NCBI GenBank assembly: GCA_008933995.1
Contig: WARS01000030.1
Location: 5,625,304 to 5,689,303, forward strand
Length of the DNA: 64,000 bases
Origin: Datnioides undecimradiatus
Taxonomy: Eukaryota; Chordata; Actinopteri; Lobotiformes; Datnioididae
Reading direction: 5' to 3'
This document shows positions 53,226-64,000 of the stretch, piece by piece. The translations under genes were made by a program, and so were the position numbers. How positions within the stretch are numbered: position 1 is the stretch's first letter; each line of letters begins with the position of its first letter. Under the pieces are notes generated by a model, which saw nothing but the letters and a program-made list of their open reading frames with translations, had not been told where the DNA came from and searched no databases.

Positions 53226-53679
53226 TGTCAGGGTTTTGAGTTGAGTTTCTTGTTTGTTATTTCCTGTCTTATTTTGAAAAGTTTTTCCCTTGTGTATTTC
53301 TGTCTACTTGTTTCCTGTCTTGATTAGTTGATTGGTCTCACCTGTGTCTCGTTTTGCTGCCCTCCCCTGTCTATTTAAGTTATGCAATTGCCTTTGTTCT
53401 CTGTCAGTTCATTAGCTAGGTTTGTATCCATGTCCCTGCCATGCTTCCATGTGTTATCCCCTTGAGATCATTTTGAGTTTGGATTTCTGGTTTTTGCATT
53501 TTTGATTTTTGATTTCTTCTTACCACGTCTTGTTCGGACTGACTACCTGGATTTTGACCCTGCCTGCTTTGACCATCTGTAAGAATAGCCCATTAAATAA
53601 ACTGTTAAAAGATCTTTTGCGTCCTTGTCCGTGCCTGCATTTGGGTCCTGCTCTTTCACCTCATAACCTAGCCTTGACA
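53226..53679 (+). mobile_element. Solo LTR of a Gypsy-like retrotransposon
   Basis: A 454-base unit begins TGTCAGGG and ends CTTGACA, so it has TG...CA termini. Inside are a TATTTAAG promoter-like box (about 53373) and ATTAAATAAA (about 53593) as a polyadenylation signal, in the expected U3-R-U5 order. Flanks CCAGT (53221-53225) and CCAAT (53680-53684) look like a 5-base target duplication with one change. No internal coding region is nearby, so the element has recombined to a solo LTR. Confidence 0.75.
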
Positions 53680-54160
53680 CCAATGCACATGATTTTGGTT
53701 ATGGGGTGGTGTTGTTGAGCCCAGTTTGTACAGACAGATAATGAAACCTCAGAGCAAAATTAACCTGTGGGCCCCTGTCGACCCCCTTGACCTGGCCAAA
53801 GTCTTTTCATTATATCCTGCTCACAGTTCTCAAACAAATCTGGAGTAAATCAAATTACCACAAACTAATGGCTTTGCAGTGAACTGGAGCTTTTTTGGGG
53901 GGGGGGGGGTATTGGAGGTCTGGGGCCCCAGGGCAGTTGCAACCCTTTGCCAGGTTCATAATCCAGATATGCAACTGTTCTGCACATTGATCTTTTCCTG
54001 CAGATGCATGTTTCCTGAATATCTTCATTGTTTCTATCTCTAGTGTGTCGGGTCTTACTTTTAATTCGTCTGATGCAAGTTAGACAGTTTCACAAGAACA
54101 AAGGCTGACTTATTTTCAGCCTAAAAGGTTAGCAACCCTATCAGCAGAGCTAAGAGCCGT

Positions 54161-54174
54161 GTTTCCATGGTAAC
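54161..54174. promoter_or_regulatory. RFX/EF-C-like palindrome
   Basis: GTTTCCATGGTAAC fits the palindromic EF-C/RFX1 pattern GTTNCC-AT-GGNAAC. No gene start is recognised within 3 kb, so it may be a distal element or chance. Confidence 0.4.
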
Positions 54175-55124
54175 AACGCGTGACAGCAGCAACCAGTAGT
54201 GCCGTGTAACAAAACATAATGTTATGTTTTGCTAACAATGTGGAGGACTGAGCAGTATGAAGGGAGAGAGTGCTTAAGGATTACAGGAACTCTATGATTT
54301 ATTCCATAATCTCCTCCAAACTGTAGGAGGGTGCATTGTGTTGCTGATGAATTTAGACATCTATATGTAGTCTGATTATTATATTTAATGATTAAATCCA
54401 GATGTGTATGGGAAAACATGCTATAAAGGTCATCCATTTGTATGCGGGCCAGGAGCTGCACACCGGGCAGTCTTACAAGAGAGACTGAGGATTTATAGTG
54501 TGTCTACACCACTGACTGTCTGCACTTTGTCCCCAAGACTTTGTCAGTGTTTGTCTTTTCACTGAAACATGCACTAACTAGCAGTGAAGAAGCAGCAGTT
54601 CGGCAGGTTTGTCAGCAGACAGAAAACGCTGAGCAGACAGAACTGCCTGCAAACATTTGCGTTTATTTTTGACTAGGCCTACTTGAAATTAAATCTTCTC
54701 TGTCGGCACCCAGTAATCAGGTGTAAATTCAACTATTCAACTGCCAAATTCAACTCTATTTTCGATAAAGTAGGTAGGACAATGACATTAAATTAAAACT
54801 TTCCAGAGGTAAACCAGTGTGTAATAAATCAGATAAAGTTCCTCAGTTCATTGCAAAATTCCCTTGCTCTTCACACATCCATAAATGCAGGGAAACAAAT
54901 GCTTACTGTTTATCTGTATCTATATCATCTAATGACAGGCTCCATATCTGTTTTTTTAACCGTACACTATGTCTCTTTATGTCTCTTGTTTCAGAGTCTG
55001 ATGCTGCATTTGCTTTGATGATTTAGATTTAATGGCCCCTTGGCCAGTGCAACACAGAAACATCGATATAGGCCGTACCTAAAATCATAATGTCTTCGCT
55101 CATTATGCTATCTGTAGTATTCAG

Positions 55125-55399
55125 ATAGGGGCAGCTGTGGCTCAGTGGTAGAGCGGGTCGTCCGCATATCCAAGGATTGGCAGTTTGATCCCCGGCTTCT
55201 CTGGGCTGCGTGCTGAAGCGTCCTTGGGCAAGATGCTGAACCCCAAATTGCCCCCGATGCTGCGTCATCGGTGTATGAATGGGTTAGAAATCCTTAGTTT
55301 CGTTTGGTGTGAATGGGTGAATGTCAACTTGTAGTGTAAAGCGCTTTGAGTAGTCACATGACTAGAAAAGCGCTATATAAGTACAGACCATTTACCATT
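55125..55399 (+). mobile_element. tRNA-derived SINE with target-site duplication
   Basis: It starts GGGGCAGCTGTGGCTCAGTGG. A tRNA A box (TGGCTCAGTGG, about 55138) is followed 40 bases on by a B box (AGTTTGATCC, about 55182), then the body with CTTGGGCAAGA and the familiar fish 3' end AAAGCGCTATATAAGTACAG...CCATTTACCATT. Flanks TAGTATTCAG (55115-55124) and TAGTATTTCAG (55400-55410) form a nearly perfect target-site duplication, which fixes both ends. The family name is not certain. Confidence 0.8.
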
Positions 55400-57627
55400 T
55401 AGTATTTCAGCTCACAAGAACATGTATCTCCAAGCAGATGGTAGTAATGTGAAGTGTTGATTGAGGGCATGATCAGTGTTATATTACTAACATCTGGTCA
55501 TAGATGGTGGAGGAGCCACTTTAGCTGTAATTAATACCTGGAGGAAATGTTTGTGGATAACCATCAATCAAGCAGTCGGCATAACTATTACATGGAGTAT
55601 GTTTCCACTTTAGAATAAAACCACGCAAGGCCAGAATAATAATAAGTCATTTTAACGTCACTTTTTGTTTTTAATATTGCTTTTTTTAAAGGTTCCAGAG
55701 GGCATGACCAGAGAGACAGAAAGAAGTTAAATCAAACAAACTATAAACATAAATCTGATTTCTTACATATGACATAAAAGTACTATAGGAGTCCTCAAAC
55801 ACACCGTATACTTGCTGGAGGTTGCATAAGAGCCTGATAAAACCTGACCCATATATTCTTACTGACATCTCCTGTCAGAGTCTGAGGATCAAGTTAAACA
55901 CCACGTTTAAGGTCCACTGGACCCTTCTTCCCTGCTGTAATCAACTCTGAGGAGAAGAATTATGTTTTAAGTTTTAAAGTTTTAAAAATTAGCTTTAGAC
56001 TTTGTTTCATCCAGGTTTTAGTAGCCTGACAACAGCATCTGTTTTAACTTGTCATATAGGAAAAGCACAGGTGTTACTGATAACATTAACAAAGCTCTGT
56101 TCTCTGCACGTAAGGTCTAACACATCCACATCTAACACATCAAAACAGGCATATCCATTCATTTTGCTTAATAAGATGTAGTGTGCGTGTGTGTGGGTGT
56201 GACTTCTGTGGGTGTGTACAGGCTGTGCTTGAATTGCATCTGTAGGACTCTCCTTTCAGTTTTGTTGCAACTTGTTAACTAACAAGAGTAAAATAAAACA
56301 TGTGTATGGGTGCGTGGAGCCTTTAATGGACGGTGGATAGAGGATATTGTCACCGTGGGCCTTGTGAAATTTTCATTGACTGCTTTATTTGAGAGCTTTT
56401 TGTACAGCAGCTCTAAGGCTTTGTGAGGGGTGACTCCATTAACACACACACACACAGGGCTCTAAACACAGCTAAGGCCAGCCATGGAAACTGCAGGTAA
56501 CTATAGCAACAGAAAAGTATGCCTCATGTCTCAGTGAGTTTACTGACAAACCTGTGTGTTAAACTGACTAAACCAGACTAAAAGCATGTCACTATTACCG
56601 CATTTCAGATGTAGTTAGAGTTGAATTATAAGAAGTTTGGTGCCTATGTTTCCTTTTTTGTCCAATACATTGTTTTTTTTAAATTCCCCAATCTTTGTAA
56701 GGTACCAAAGCCGCACCCCTTCACATTTGGTATCACTGAAAAGCCCTAAATGTCCTCTGTAGATAGCAAAAGGAGTTAATTCAGTAGTATAAAGTGGGTG
56801 GGAGATATTCAGGTTTAAAAATGTCCTCCACAGAGGACAAATTTGAACTACTGGTAGTCAGGAGGTTAAAGGAGGTCTCTAGTGATGTTATCCATCAAAG
56901 TCGGCTTACAGTTCTTACAAACAAAGAAATGAATGTACCAAACCTCTGTAGCCTTATCTCTGCTAGAGGCTGGAGGCTACATTAGCAACACCTGAACACA
57001 CCTGAAACTCCAGCTCCAGTTGCACTGCAGGTAATGTAGGCGGCAGGTTTGGCAAGTAAAAAAGAATGTGCCGAACAAAAAACTATTTCTTTGTTTCTGG
57101 TGCACTGATCTGATCTTTTTTTTAAAGTCAAAGTAAGTGCTATGATAAGTCAGTGAAGTACCTCTTTTCAAGCCATGAAAACATACTTTTACATCTAGAT
57201 ATGTGACCTCTCTGTTGACATGGGCTAATGATGACACAATACAAATTCTCATGTTGCATCAAATACATTTTACCTTGGTTAGCTATGGGCCAGACAGCTA
57301 CCCAGCACCCAAATCTAGGAGGACCTAAACGGTTTTGTATACATCTATAATGGTGTTAGATGTAGAGCCAACAATCATCTTCCCATTGTAACCTACACAC
57401 AGTATACATGTAGTGTGCAATGACTTACAAAATGTCCAGAGCAGTGGTTATATCTGTTTCAGACAGTGCAACAATGAAATATGTGCATCTACTTCGTATT
57501 TGAGTGAACGTGCTTACCAAATCTTCAGCACTGCCAATAATGTGAGAGGCTGAGAGCAAGGCACCGTGTCTTTATTATGTTTATTGGATCAAAGTAACTT
57601 CCTTTCTCTGAGATTGACCTGCAGTCT

Positions 57628-57641
57628 GTTGCCGGGGCAAC
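57628..57641. promoter_or_regulatory. Perfect RFX X-box at the right-edge gene promoter
   Basis: GTTGCC-GG-GGCAAC is a fully palindromic X-box. It lies at the head of a GC-rich stretch that leads into the presumed non-coding first exon ending at 57810 (donor CAC|GTGAGT). Confidence 0.65.
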
Positions 57642-57917
57642 CGTCGCTCACCAAGCATCACCTCCTGCACCGTGTCCAGCCGTTCGCGTGGGGGCGGCGC
57701 GTTTCGGTCTCTGTCGCTCGTCACCCAGCCTGAGCTGGAGGCAGATCACTCCTCACAGCCCGAGAGAAACCTGAGGGAGAAAGAGTGAGCGACCACACGA
57801 GAAGACGCACGTGAGTCAGGGACAGTTTTATTAATGTTCCCAATAAGGTCTGACAAGCCTGGGATTGATTTAATTATTCATTTATCAACAGATCTCTTCA
57901 CCATCTTCATCATCATC

Positions 57918-60900
57918 ATGAGGAAGATCACCGGGAAACACTTGTTGTGCCTCTTCCTGCTTACCTTCCCGCTGTCCTGGGCAGAGGACACGAAGAAAAA
58001 TGTGAGGAAAACTGAGAATAACACAGGTGAGGCTTCAAATGCTGTTTAACTGCCCATTCAAGCTGGTTTTGTTTGCTTTTTTTGCGCTGCGCCCCTCTAA
58101 AAAAACCCCCCACCGTGGACTAAAACTGTGCAGCTTTTGCGGAGGGACAGAATGATCCATAGCATCTTAATAAAAAGTAAATGAACAGATTTGACAGGAG
58201 GACAGGCTGGGGTTGTAGTGAGGGAACAATAATGAGGACATATGAACTCGAACCGTTAGTATAGTATTAGTATGTTTTATAGTGTAGCAATATTAAACTG
58301 GAAGTAGGCAAGTTTTCTTCGTTTGTGACTGATTTTATTCAGGATGACTGTGATTTCATTTCGGTTTCATTCAATTTTAGGGGTTTGTTGCAGAGTCTGT
58401 TAGACAAGACCTAATCCACATTATTATTATTTTTATTATTATTTTTGTAGAAATGACATGTATACTAATAGAAGTTTGATTTAAAGATAACAACACATAC
58501 TGGTGTTCACCAAGCCTGTTTTACTACTGTTAGAATGTGCATTAAAATACCTGCCAATCAGTTTTAATATTTCATGTTTTTCACCCAAAAACAACCCACA
58601 CCAAAAATAAAACAGGATTCAATATAGTTATACTGTAGCATTAAACATAAATAATCTTAAATGGCTCATTTGGCTGAAGGCGAACTGCAGAGTTTGGCTG
58701 TTATATGTCTCGTTTGATATTACACATTATATTACACTTTACATATGAAAATATTGATTAAAGTTTTTGGTGCAGTGACGTAAAAGTGTACTGAAGTGAT
58801 GTCGCTGTTGGGTGTGGTTACTGGGGCAACAAGACACACATCTGTTACTGCAGACTTAAAACTTCCATAGATTCATAATGATTTATTTCTTTTTATTTCT
58901 TTTAAACTAACACTTCAGCTCTTTATATATGGCTTAAACAAAGCGCCCAGATGTTTATGTATTGAACCAAATTAGGCAGGAAAATTAGCATGTTGACGCG
59001 TTTCCACATGTGCTGCACTGGCCATAATGTTGCACTGCTTAATGTTTCTGGGCACAGTGCTTGTGCTCGTATACTTTGGGTCTGGCACCAATCCACGAAA
59101 CGTGTTGTCTGAGTGTGGCTGCGTGCACTGGACCGTGATCCCTGGAAGCAAGAATACACAAACGGTTATAGTCCTGTTGAGCATTTGTGTGGAGAGAATG
59201 CATAAACACATGTAATTAGGCATACTAACATTAATAGCAAGCATTTAGGATGTAAATGTGGACAGGAAAACGTGACGGGGGGAACCAGAGCGTTTCATTA
59301 CGCTTTGTTGAACCAGTGGTGGTTCCCCAGTAAATGCTGTATTTCACATAGTCAAAGAGAAATATGTAAAATGGGAAGATCAAAGCCTGGGTGACAGTTT
59401 CAGCATCAGCAAGTTATTTTCTTCAATATCACGGATAACTTAACATCTGGCCAAAGATCATTCCCAATGTGTTGAGCTGGAGGTCAGAGAGGTCAAAACC
59501 AAGATGGAGGATTTTGGATTTGTTGCCTTTAGGAACTGAAATAGTATCCAGGTTTGTAAAAGATGCTCTGTGGTACAAGGGTGAAAGTGTGGCTGATTTT
59601 GATATCCACTGGAACAAAGACAGTCTTAGTTGCTGTTTCTATCTGTAAATAATATATCACCCAAAACCCTTGGAACCTCCTTTATATGTTTAACATAACA
59701 ACATGCTTTAAACCAAATGTTATGTACACCTGTATTGACGCATACTTGGCAGCCATTTACAATCCACTGATTTGCATTGAATTGGCATGTAGGCAACTGG
59801 AGACCCACGATAGACAAGTTACCACCTCAGTTCAATGAAGAAAAATAAATCAGACAAGTCAACAAAGATGCAACTGTCTGTCAGTCAAAATCATGCCAAA
59901 ACACAAGTACTATGGCAGCTTGACTCAAGGTCCTCTGGATACCCTTTACTTCACTTTAGATAAATCGGGGACTACAGTCAAATCAGCTTGTGACTTTGTT
60001 TGACTTACTGCCTCAGTAAGACCATGAAATGCAAATGAGAGCTTTACTAAAAATTCAAGGTGGGTCTTGACTCAATTTTTTTGTTTTATCAAACCACTGT
60101 TTTCAAGTCATTAACTGTCATCCTCAATGATCAAGTTCTTTCTAGTTAAAATCCAACAAATCTGTAAAGTATGCCTGCCTTTGAGATGCTGGAAAACACA
60201 TATTTCTTTTATCTTTTTGATTTCGTTTTACAACAACTTAAAGAAAAATGTACAATTATAAAACATTTCACCTCCAGTTTGCCTGAAAGTCCAGGAGAGA
60301 AACTGAGACTGCAATAGCAAGTCTGCTTCATGCAGATCTAATACCTATAATCACCAAGTGTTGGCATCGCAACCATCTCTAACCAGCACCACCAACACCA
60401 AAACCCTTAGCCCCTCCCTCACCACCCTATATACTAATGCATGGCCACAACTCACTGTTTAAGTGACAATAACTCTGTAATGACTCACCAACATCTCTCA
60501 TTTAATTCAGTGGTGTCACTATCCTTAACTTTCATTCAATTTCACTGGTTCAGCACCACAAACCCACACTGTACTTCCCTGAACCACTGATGGTGAGAGA
60601 GTCCAGTGATTTGACAGTTTCAGTTAAACTGGTATCACTTTTATTGGACAATAAATCCAGTTGTGACCCACACACCACCGACATCCTCACACTCTGCCAG
60701 CAAAGGCTCTCTTTGACATTTGCAGACTCAAAGCACTCTCTGTTGCCCCCCCCTCACCTTCTGTTACCGCTTCACAAAAGCATAATCCAATCCATGATAC
60801 TGTACAGCTCTCTGCTTTCTGGCAATGTTGTCAGTCTCCAACAAGAACGAGTTGTTCTCTATTGCGCTCACTACTTCCAAAATTACTGATCTCCCAACGC

Positions 60901-63481
60901 TCAACCTCTCTGACCTCAATAACAGATCCATCTCTCGCATGGCACTCACCATAGACCAACCATGACCCTCAACATTCCATCACCTCATTTTTCAATCTGA
61001 TTCCAGATGGTCGCAGATATTGGACACTTGGATGGAAAAAGGCATATTTCAGCAGGAGCTTTGTTCCCTCTACCAGAGCAATGTTAAATTACATACACAC
61101 CATGTGTATATGTATGCGAATGTAAGAAATAATCAAACTAGATGAGGGCTCTGTGGCCATACTGCTCTGTGATGCTGTACTGCATGTTATTATGCTCACA
61201 GCAACAATGCTAGCAAGATGAAGTTTAGTATATGTTCATCATCTCAGTGTGTTAACATTTCTAAATTAGTCCTAAACACTCTGTACAGCTTGGTTTTCGC
61301 TGGTGTTTGGGTTTACACAAAAGTAAAGAGTGAAACTGGACAAATTAAAAATTTGACACCATGGCCCTGAAACACATTATGTAAGGACCATGAGCATGGC
61401 ACGAAATGCATGCATTGTATTTAATCATCCACAGCTTATTTTATCAACAAGCACCTTTCAAATTGGGAATGACCACTTGTAGAAAGCTGCTGGTTGAACG
61501 GCAACTAGCTGCCCCTTGTGAGCGTCGCTGGAATTGTGTCCGATGCTTTTGGTGACGTCAGTAGACATCTTGGCAGTTTAATGTAGAAAAGAAATGGAAA
61601 AGCCACTGCAGAAAAAAAAAATCTTCAGGAAAAAATTCTTGTCAGCTCGTCAGACCTTGTTGGACAGATGAAGTGCTCTGAAGTGAATTGTGTGTGCAAC
61701 AAATTTAATTTTAACCAGAACCAATCACAAATCCTCCAACAAGTTCATGGGTTTTCCTGTCCAGCCCTCAGTCTGCTGAATGCTGACTCCTGCAGTGGAT
61801 AAATCACCCAAGGTGATTACAATTCATACTCACTGACATACTGACATTACCACCCAGAGAGACACGTATTATGTCAGTAGTGAGTTGTACTGATAGACGT
61901 GATAAGTATCAACTGGTATTTTCACCCTTTTACTATGCTGAAGCATGGATGTCACATCTCTCTAATCCTTTGGTGTGGCCCATTTTTTATTTTTTTATTT
62001 TTTTTGATTGACAGGGTTGTTCAACTGAGTAATGGGGAAAACAATTTTTGAAAGTCACCCAGTATAAATAATCTCACAATTTACAGACTTGGATGTGAAA
62101 ATATTCTGGCAGTAGATGCTGTCTGCCCCTGCTGACCTCCTCCTCGCTCCTCTGCTGATATTTTCTCATGTTACTGTTTTCTCATGTCAGTGTTAGTTAT
62201 TATTATAATTATTTTGTTATTTTTAAGTTTTAATGAAGCGTGTTTTATAATATAACTTGGAGATAAAATGACTTATAATGTCAATGGATTTTGGTTAGAT
62301 TGAACAGACTGATGTAACGTCTGTTTCAACAAAAATAATCTTGCTCTTTAATGAAAAGGTCTATTTCTGTAAGGATTCTTTCTATTATGTCATCACACTC
62401 TTCAAATAGTAACTTCTCAGTGGCAAAAACAAGCTTTTTTTTGTGGCTGCTGGCTCTTTGTTGGTCCCATTAGTCATTTCCTCATAGAAACATAGGGGAA
62501 AAAAATGGGTTCAGCCATAAATCCTGCTACCAACAGGGTGACGAATGATGCAGGAGGAAAGGATGGAAAGGAGGGATCACAAAGAAAACAGTAAACGCGT
62601 TTGGTCCAACAGTTACTAGTAATAACCAATAAAGTGCTGAAAACTCTTCCCAGTAGTTACATAAGGATGTACTAAGCCAAAATTTGGCCAAGAGAGCACA
62701 GACTCTCAGATTGCTCTTGCTCAGAGGGAGCCTTACAAAGGTCAACCCACCTGATGACAGAGTGTACCAATTAGTGTGCAATACATTGAACACTCAACCA
62801 CCTCTATTATGGGTGGTGAGTCCATTGAGAGACAACTCCATTTTGTCTGTTAAGACAAAGCCTAACCACGTGTACTAGCCAGGCCTCCAGCTCTCCGCTC
62901 AGACTCTGCATCCAGTATGGGGGTCTGAATGTCCCTCTTGCGTTTGGGGTGTTCTGTCCATTTCTGGTTGATTCATACAGTTGGTACGGAGGTTGGACAT
63001 CCAAACAAGATCAGAGGAGACTCTCTGTTCCCTCACATTGCGAGTTAAAGTGGTATGGACATGTGATCCGATAATTACTGGCACATCCGACTGAAAGGGA
63101 CGACATCATCTGAGATTCAGCATTCAGTACATATTTACTTCCCTTCTGAGGTAAATCCCATTTATATTCAAGCGTTGGCCAGACAGAACAAAGAGTGGAA
63201 AATAAACAAGAAGCAGCATTGTTGTTTTTTAAGTGCTTGACAAAAATATACAGGTCTCATGAGAGTGTGGTGAGGTTTTTGCTTTTCTTGGCTGGGAAAA
63301 CTGAATTGACCTCCAGTGAAAAAAAGGACAGAGTTCATTATAATAAGCATTTATTGACTGCTCTTATAAACTGTAAACAATGATTCTTCTATTATGTCTA
63401 ATCCTAGTTTGGAGCCAAGGGAAGACCAGACGACTGTTTGCGAGGCGAAAGATTTCTCCACCACAGGAAAGTCCCACTCCT
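57918..63481 (+). CDS. 5' part of an unidentified secreted-protein gene, cut by the window edge
   Basis: A GC-rich non-coding exon probably ends at 57810. The next exon (57892-58026) carries the ATG at 57918 and encodes a signal peptide (MRKITGKHLLCLFLLTFPLSWA, cleavage near residue 22) followed by EDTKKNVRKTENNT. It ends in phase 1 at ACAG|GTGAGG. A candidate next exon, 63408-63481, has a clean acceptor (AATCCTAG) and donor (CCT|GTAAGC). It continues in frame with a basic, proline-containing segment (WSQGKTRRLFARRKI, then SPPQESPTP), giving 61 codons so far. The rest lies beyond 64000. An extracellular or secretory-pathway product is likely, but I do not recognise the family. The first exon is well supported by the leader and promoter; the second could be chance. 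Confidence 0.42.
58817..58830 (+). promoter_or_regulatory. Second X-box-like site, intronic
   Basis: GTTACT-GG-GGCAAC fits GTNRCY-N2-RGYAAC. It lies about 1.2 kb downstream of the perfect X-box at 57628, inside the presumed first long intron of the same gene. Confidence 0.45.
60590..61095 (+). mobile_element. Decayed LINE reverse-transcriptase C-terminal fragment
   Basis: The frame at 60590-60889 reads LTLCQQRLSLTFADSKHSLL...FYCS-like material ending LHKSIIQSMILYSSLLSGN, which resembles the region after the reverse transcriptase of fish non-LTR elements. After a stop and a frameshift, another frame near 60995-61090 reads GRRYWTLGWKKAYFSRSFV and then PSTRAMLNY, the classic end of such ORF2 proteins (SGRR-R...SFVP....LN). 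It is frame-broken and truncated, hence inactive. Confidence 0.65.
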
Positions 63482-64000
63482 GTAAGCGTTCTTTGTTCTC
63501 CTGGCTTTTTCCTTGTCAGTAAGGAATGCGTATGAATGCTGGAAATTAGACGTACGTGAGAGAAAGGCTGCGTTTGAATGTAAATCTTAAGGCCACTGGC
63601 AATGTAACGTTTGTATGTGTTGCACATGTTTGCGAATGTATCTGAATCTGGGAGTTTTTATCCAATTGTTCCCCTTAAATTTAGAAAAACACGCATATTC
63701 AACTTGCTTCATTGAAATGACACTGCATACACAGTGTACTTAGTGAAATATTTAAAATCCTTTCTGATGGCAGGTCCACGTTAGCAAAGAGATTACTTTA
63801 CCAATTTTTTATAATTTGAAAAGATTCATCATCATTGTCGTGCTAAATGCAACCACTTTGTTCTCCAGCTAGTCGTTAACTTTGTCTGTCTGCTGTTTAG
63901 TGCTGGGCAGGTAGAGCACAGTGGGTTCCTCTAAGCATGTTCACTGAAAACAGCTTCTCTGCTCTCAGTGAGAGTGAATATTACCTGGTGAAAATTACCT
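63482..64000. other. Right-edge sequence, no supported feature
   Basis: Follows the candidate second coding exon of the right-edge gene. AT-rich, with no further acceptor-exon pair that I can support before the window ends. Confidence 0.5.

Larger units (their letters stand above)
50850..57600. other. Intergenic interval between snx16 and the right-edge gene
   Basis: No exon chain is supported over almost 7 kb. It contains a CTCF-like site (51270), a solo LTR (53226), an RFX/EF-C-like palindrome (54161), a tRNA-type SINE (55125), a poly-G run near 53894-53910 and short GT/CA tracts (51533, 56443). The remaining DNA is AT-rich and unremarkable. Confidence 0.6.
58027..63407. other. Presumed long intron of the right-edge gene
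   Basis: Mostly AT-rich DNA without supported exons. It contains an X-box-like site at 58817-58830 and a LINE relic at 60590-61095. A frame near 63040-63080 reading KWYGHVIR recalls the tail of another retrotransposon but is too short to call. Confidence 0.4.

Noticed and set aside
55131-55200. A tRNA gene
   Set aside because: The A and B boxes belong to a SINE bounded by target duplications; no complete cloverleaf is present.
63030-63085. A second LINE fragment (frame reading KWYGHVIR)
   Set aside because: Too short, with no supporting upstream or downstream similarity.

Overview
The window reads as nuclear DNA of a ray-finned (teleost) fish. It holds spliced vertebrate genes with short introns, GT-AG splice sites, intronic snoRNAs, fish-type SINE/LINE/LTR relics, microsatellites and AT-rich intergenic DNA. 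There are no operons, CRISPR arrays or plasmid features. Exon models were built by hand from frame continuity, splice sites and recalled human orthologues. Every main model closes in frame from ATG to stop, except the gene cut by the right edge.

Layout. (1) 1-2.15 kb: no supported gene. (2) 2.1-7.0 kb, minus: eif4a2, whose introns carry two SNORD2-like box C/D RNAs and two related H/ACA RNAs. (3) 8.0-9.0 kb, minus: an uninterrupted setd9 frame, sharing a short divergent promoter with (4) dcun1d1, 9.2-12.35 kb, plus. (5) 12.4-17.1 kb: gene-free. (6) 17.3-24.2 kb, plus: ccdc39, 20 coding exons, with an RFX X-box in its promoter. (7) 24.6-25.2 kb and 28.1-30.1 kb, plus: two small secreted-protein genes I cannot name (mucin-like, and eight-cysteine), separated by a long inverted-repeat MITE. 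(8) 31.5-36.9 kb, minus: a y+LAT light-chain amino-acid transporter nearest SLC7A6. (9) 39.9-47.5 kb, minus: ripk2. (10) 48.9-50.8 kb, plus: snx16. (11) 50.9-57.6 kb: intergenic, with a CTCF-like site, a solo LTR, a tRNA-type SINE with target-site duplication and an RFX/EF-C palindrome. (12) From about 57.6 kb, plus: the 5' end of a secreted-protein gene running off the right edge, with a perfect X-box at its promoter and an old LINE relic in its first long intron.

The genes do not form one pathway. They are a mosaic of conserved vertebrate neighbourhoods. eif4a2, dcun1d1 and ccdc39 lie together on human 3q26-27, and ripk2 and snx16 lie on human 8q21. setd9 (human 5q) and the slc7a6-like gene (human 16q) are out of place. 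The least understood parts are the two unnamed secreted-protein genes, the right-edge gene with its RFX sites, the uninterrupted setd9 and the duplicated snoRNAs of eif4a2.
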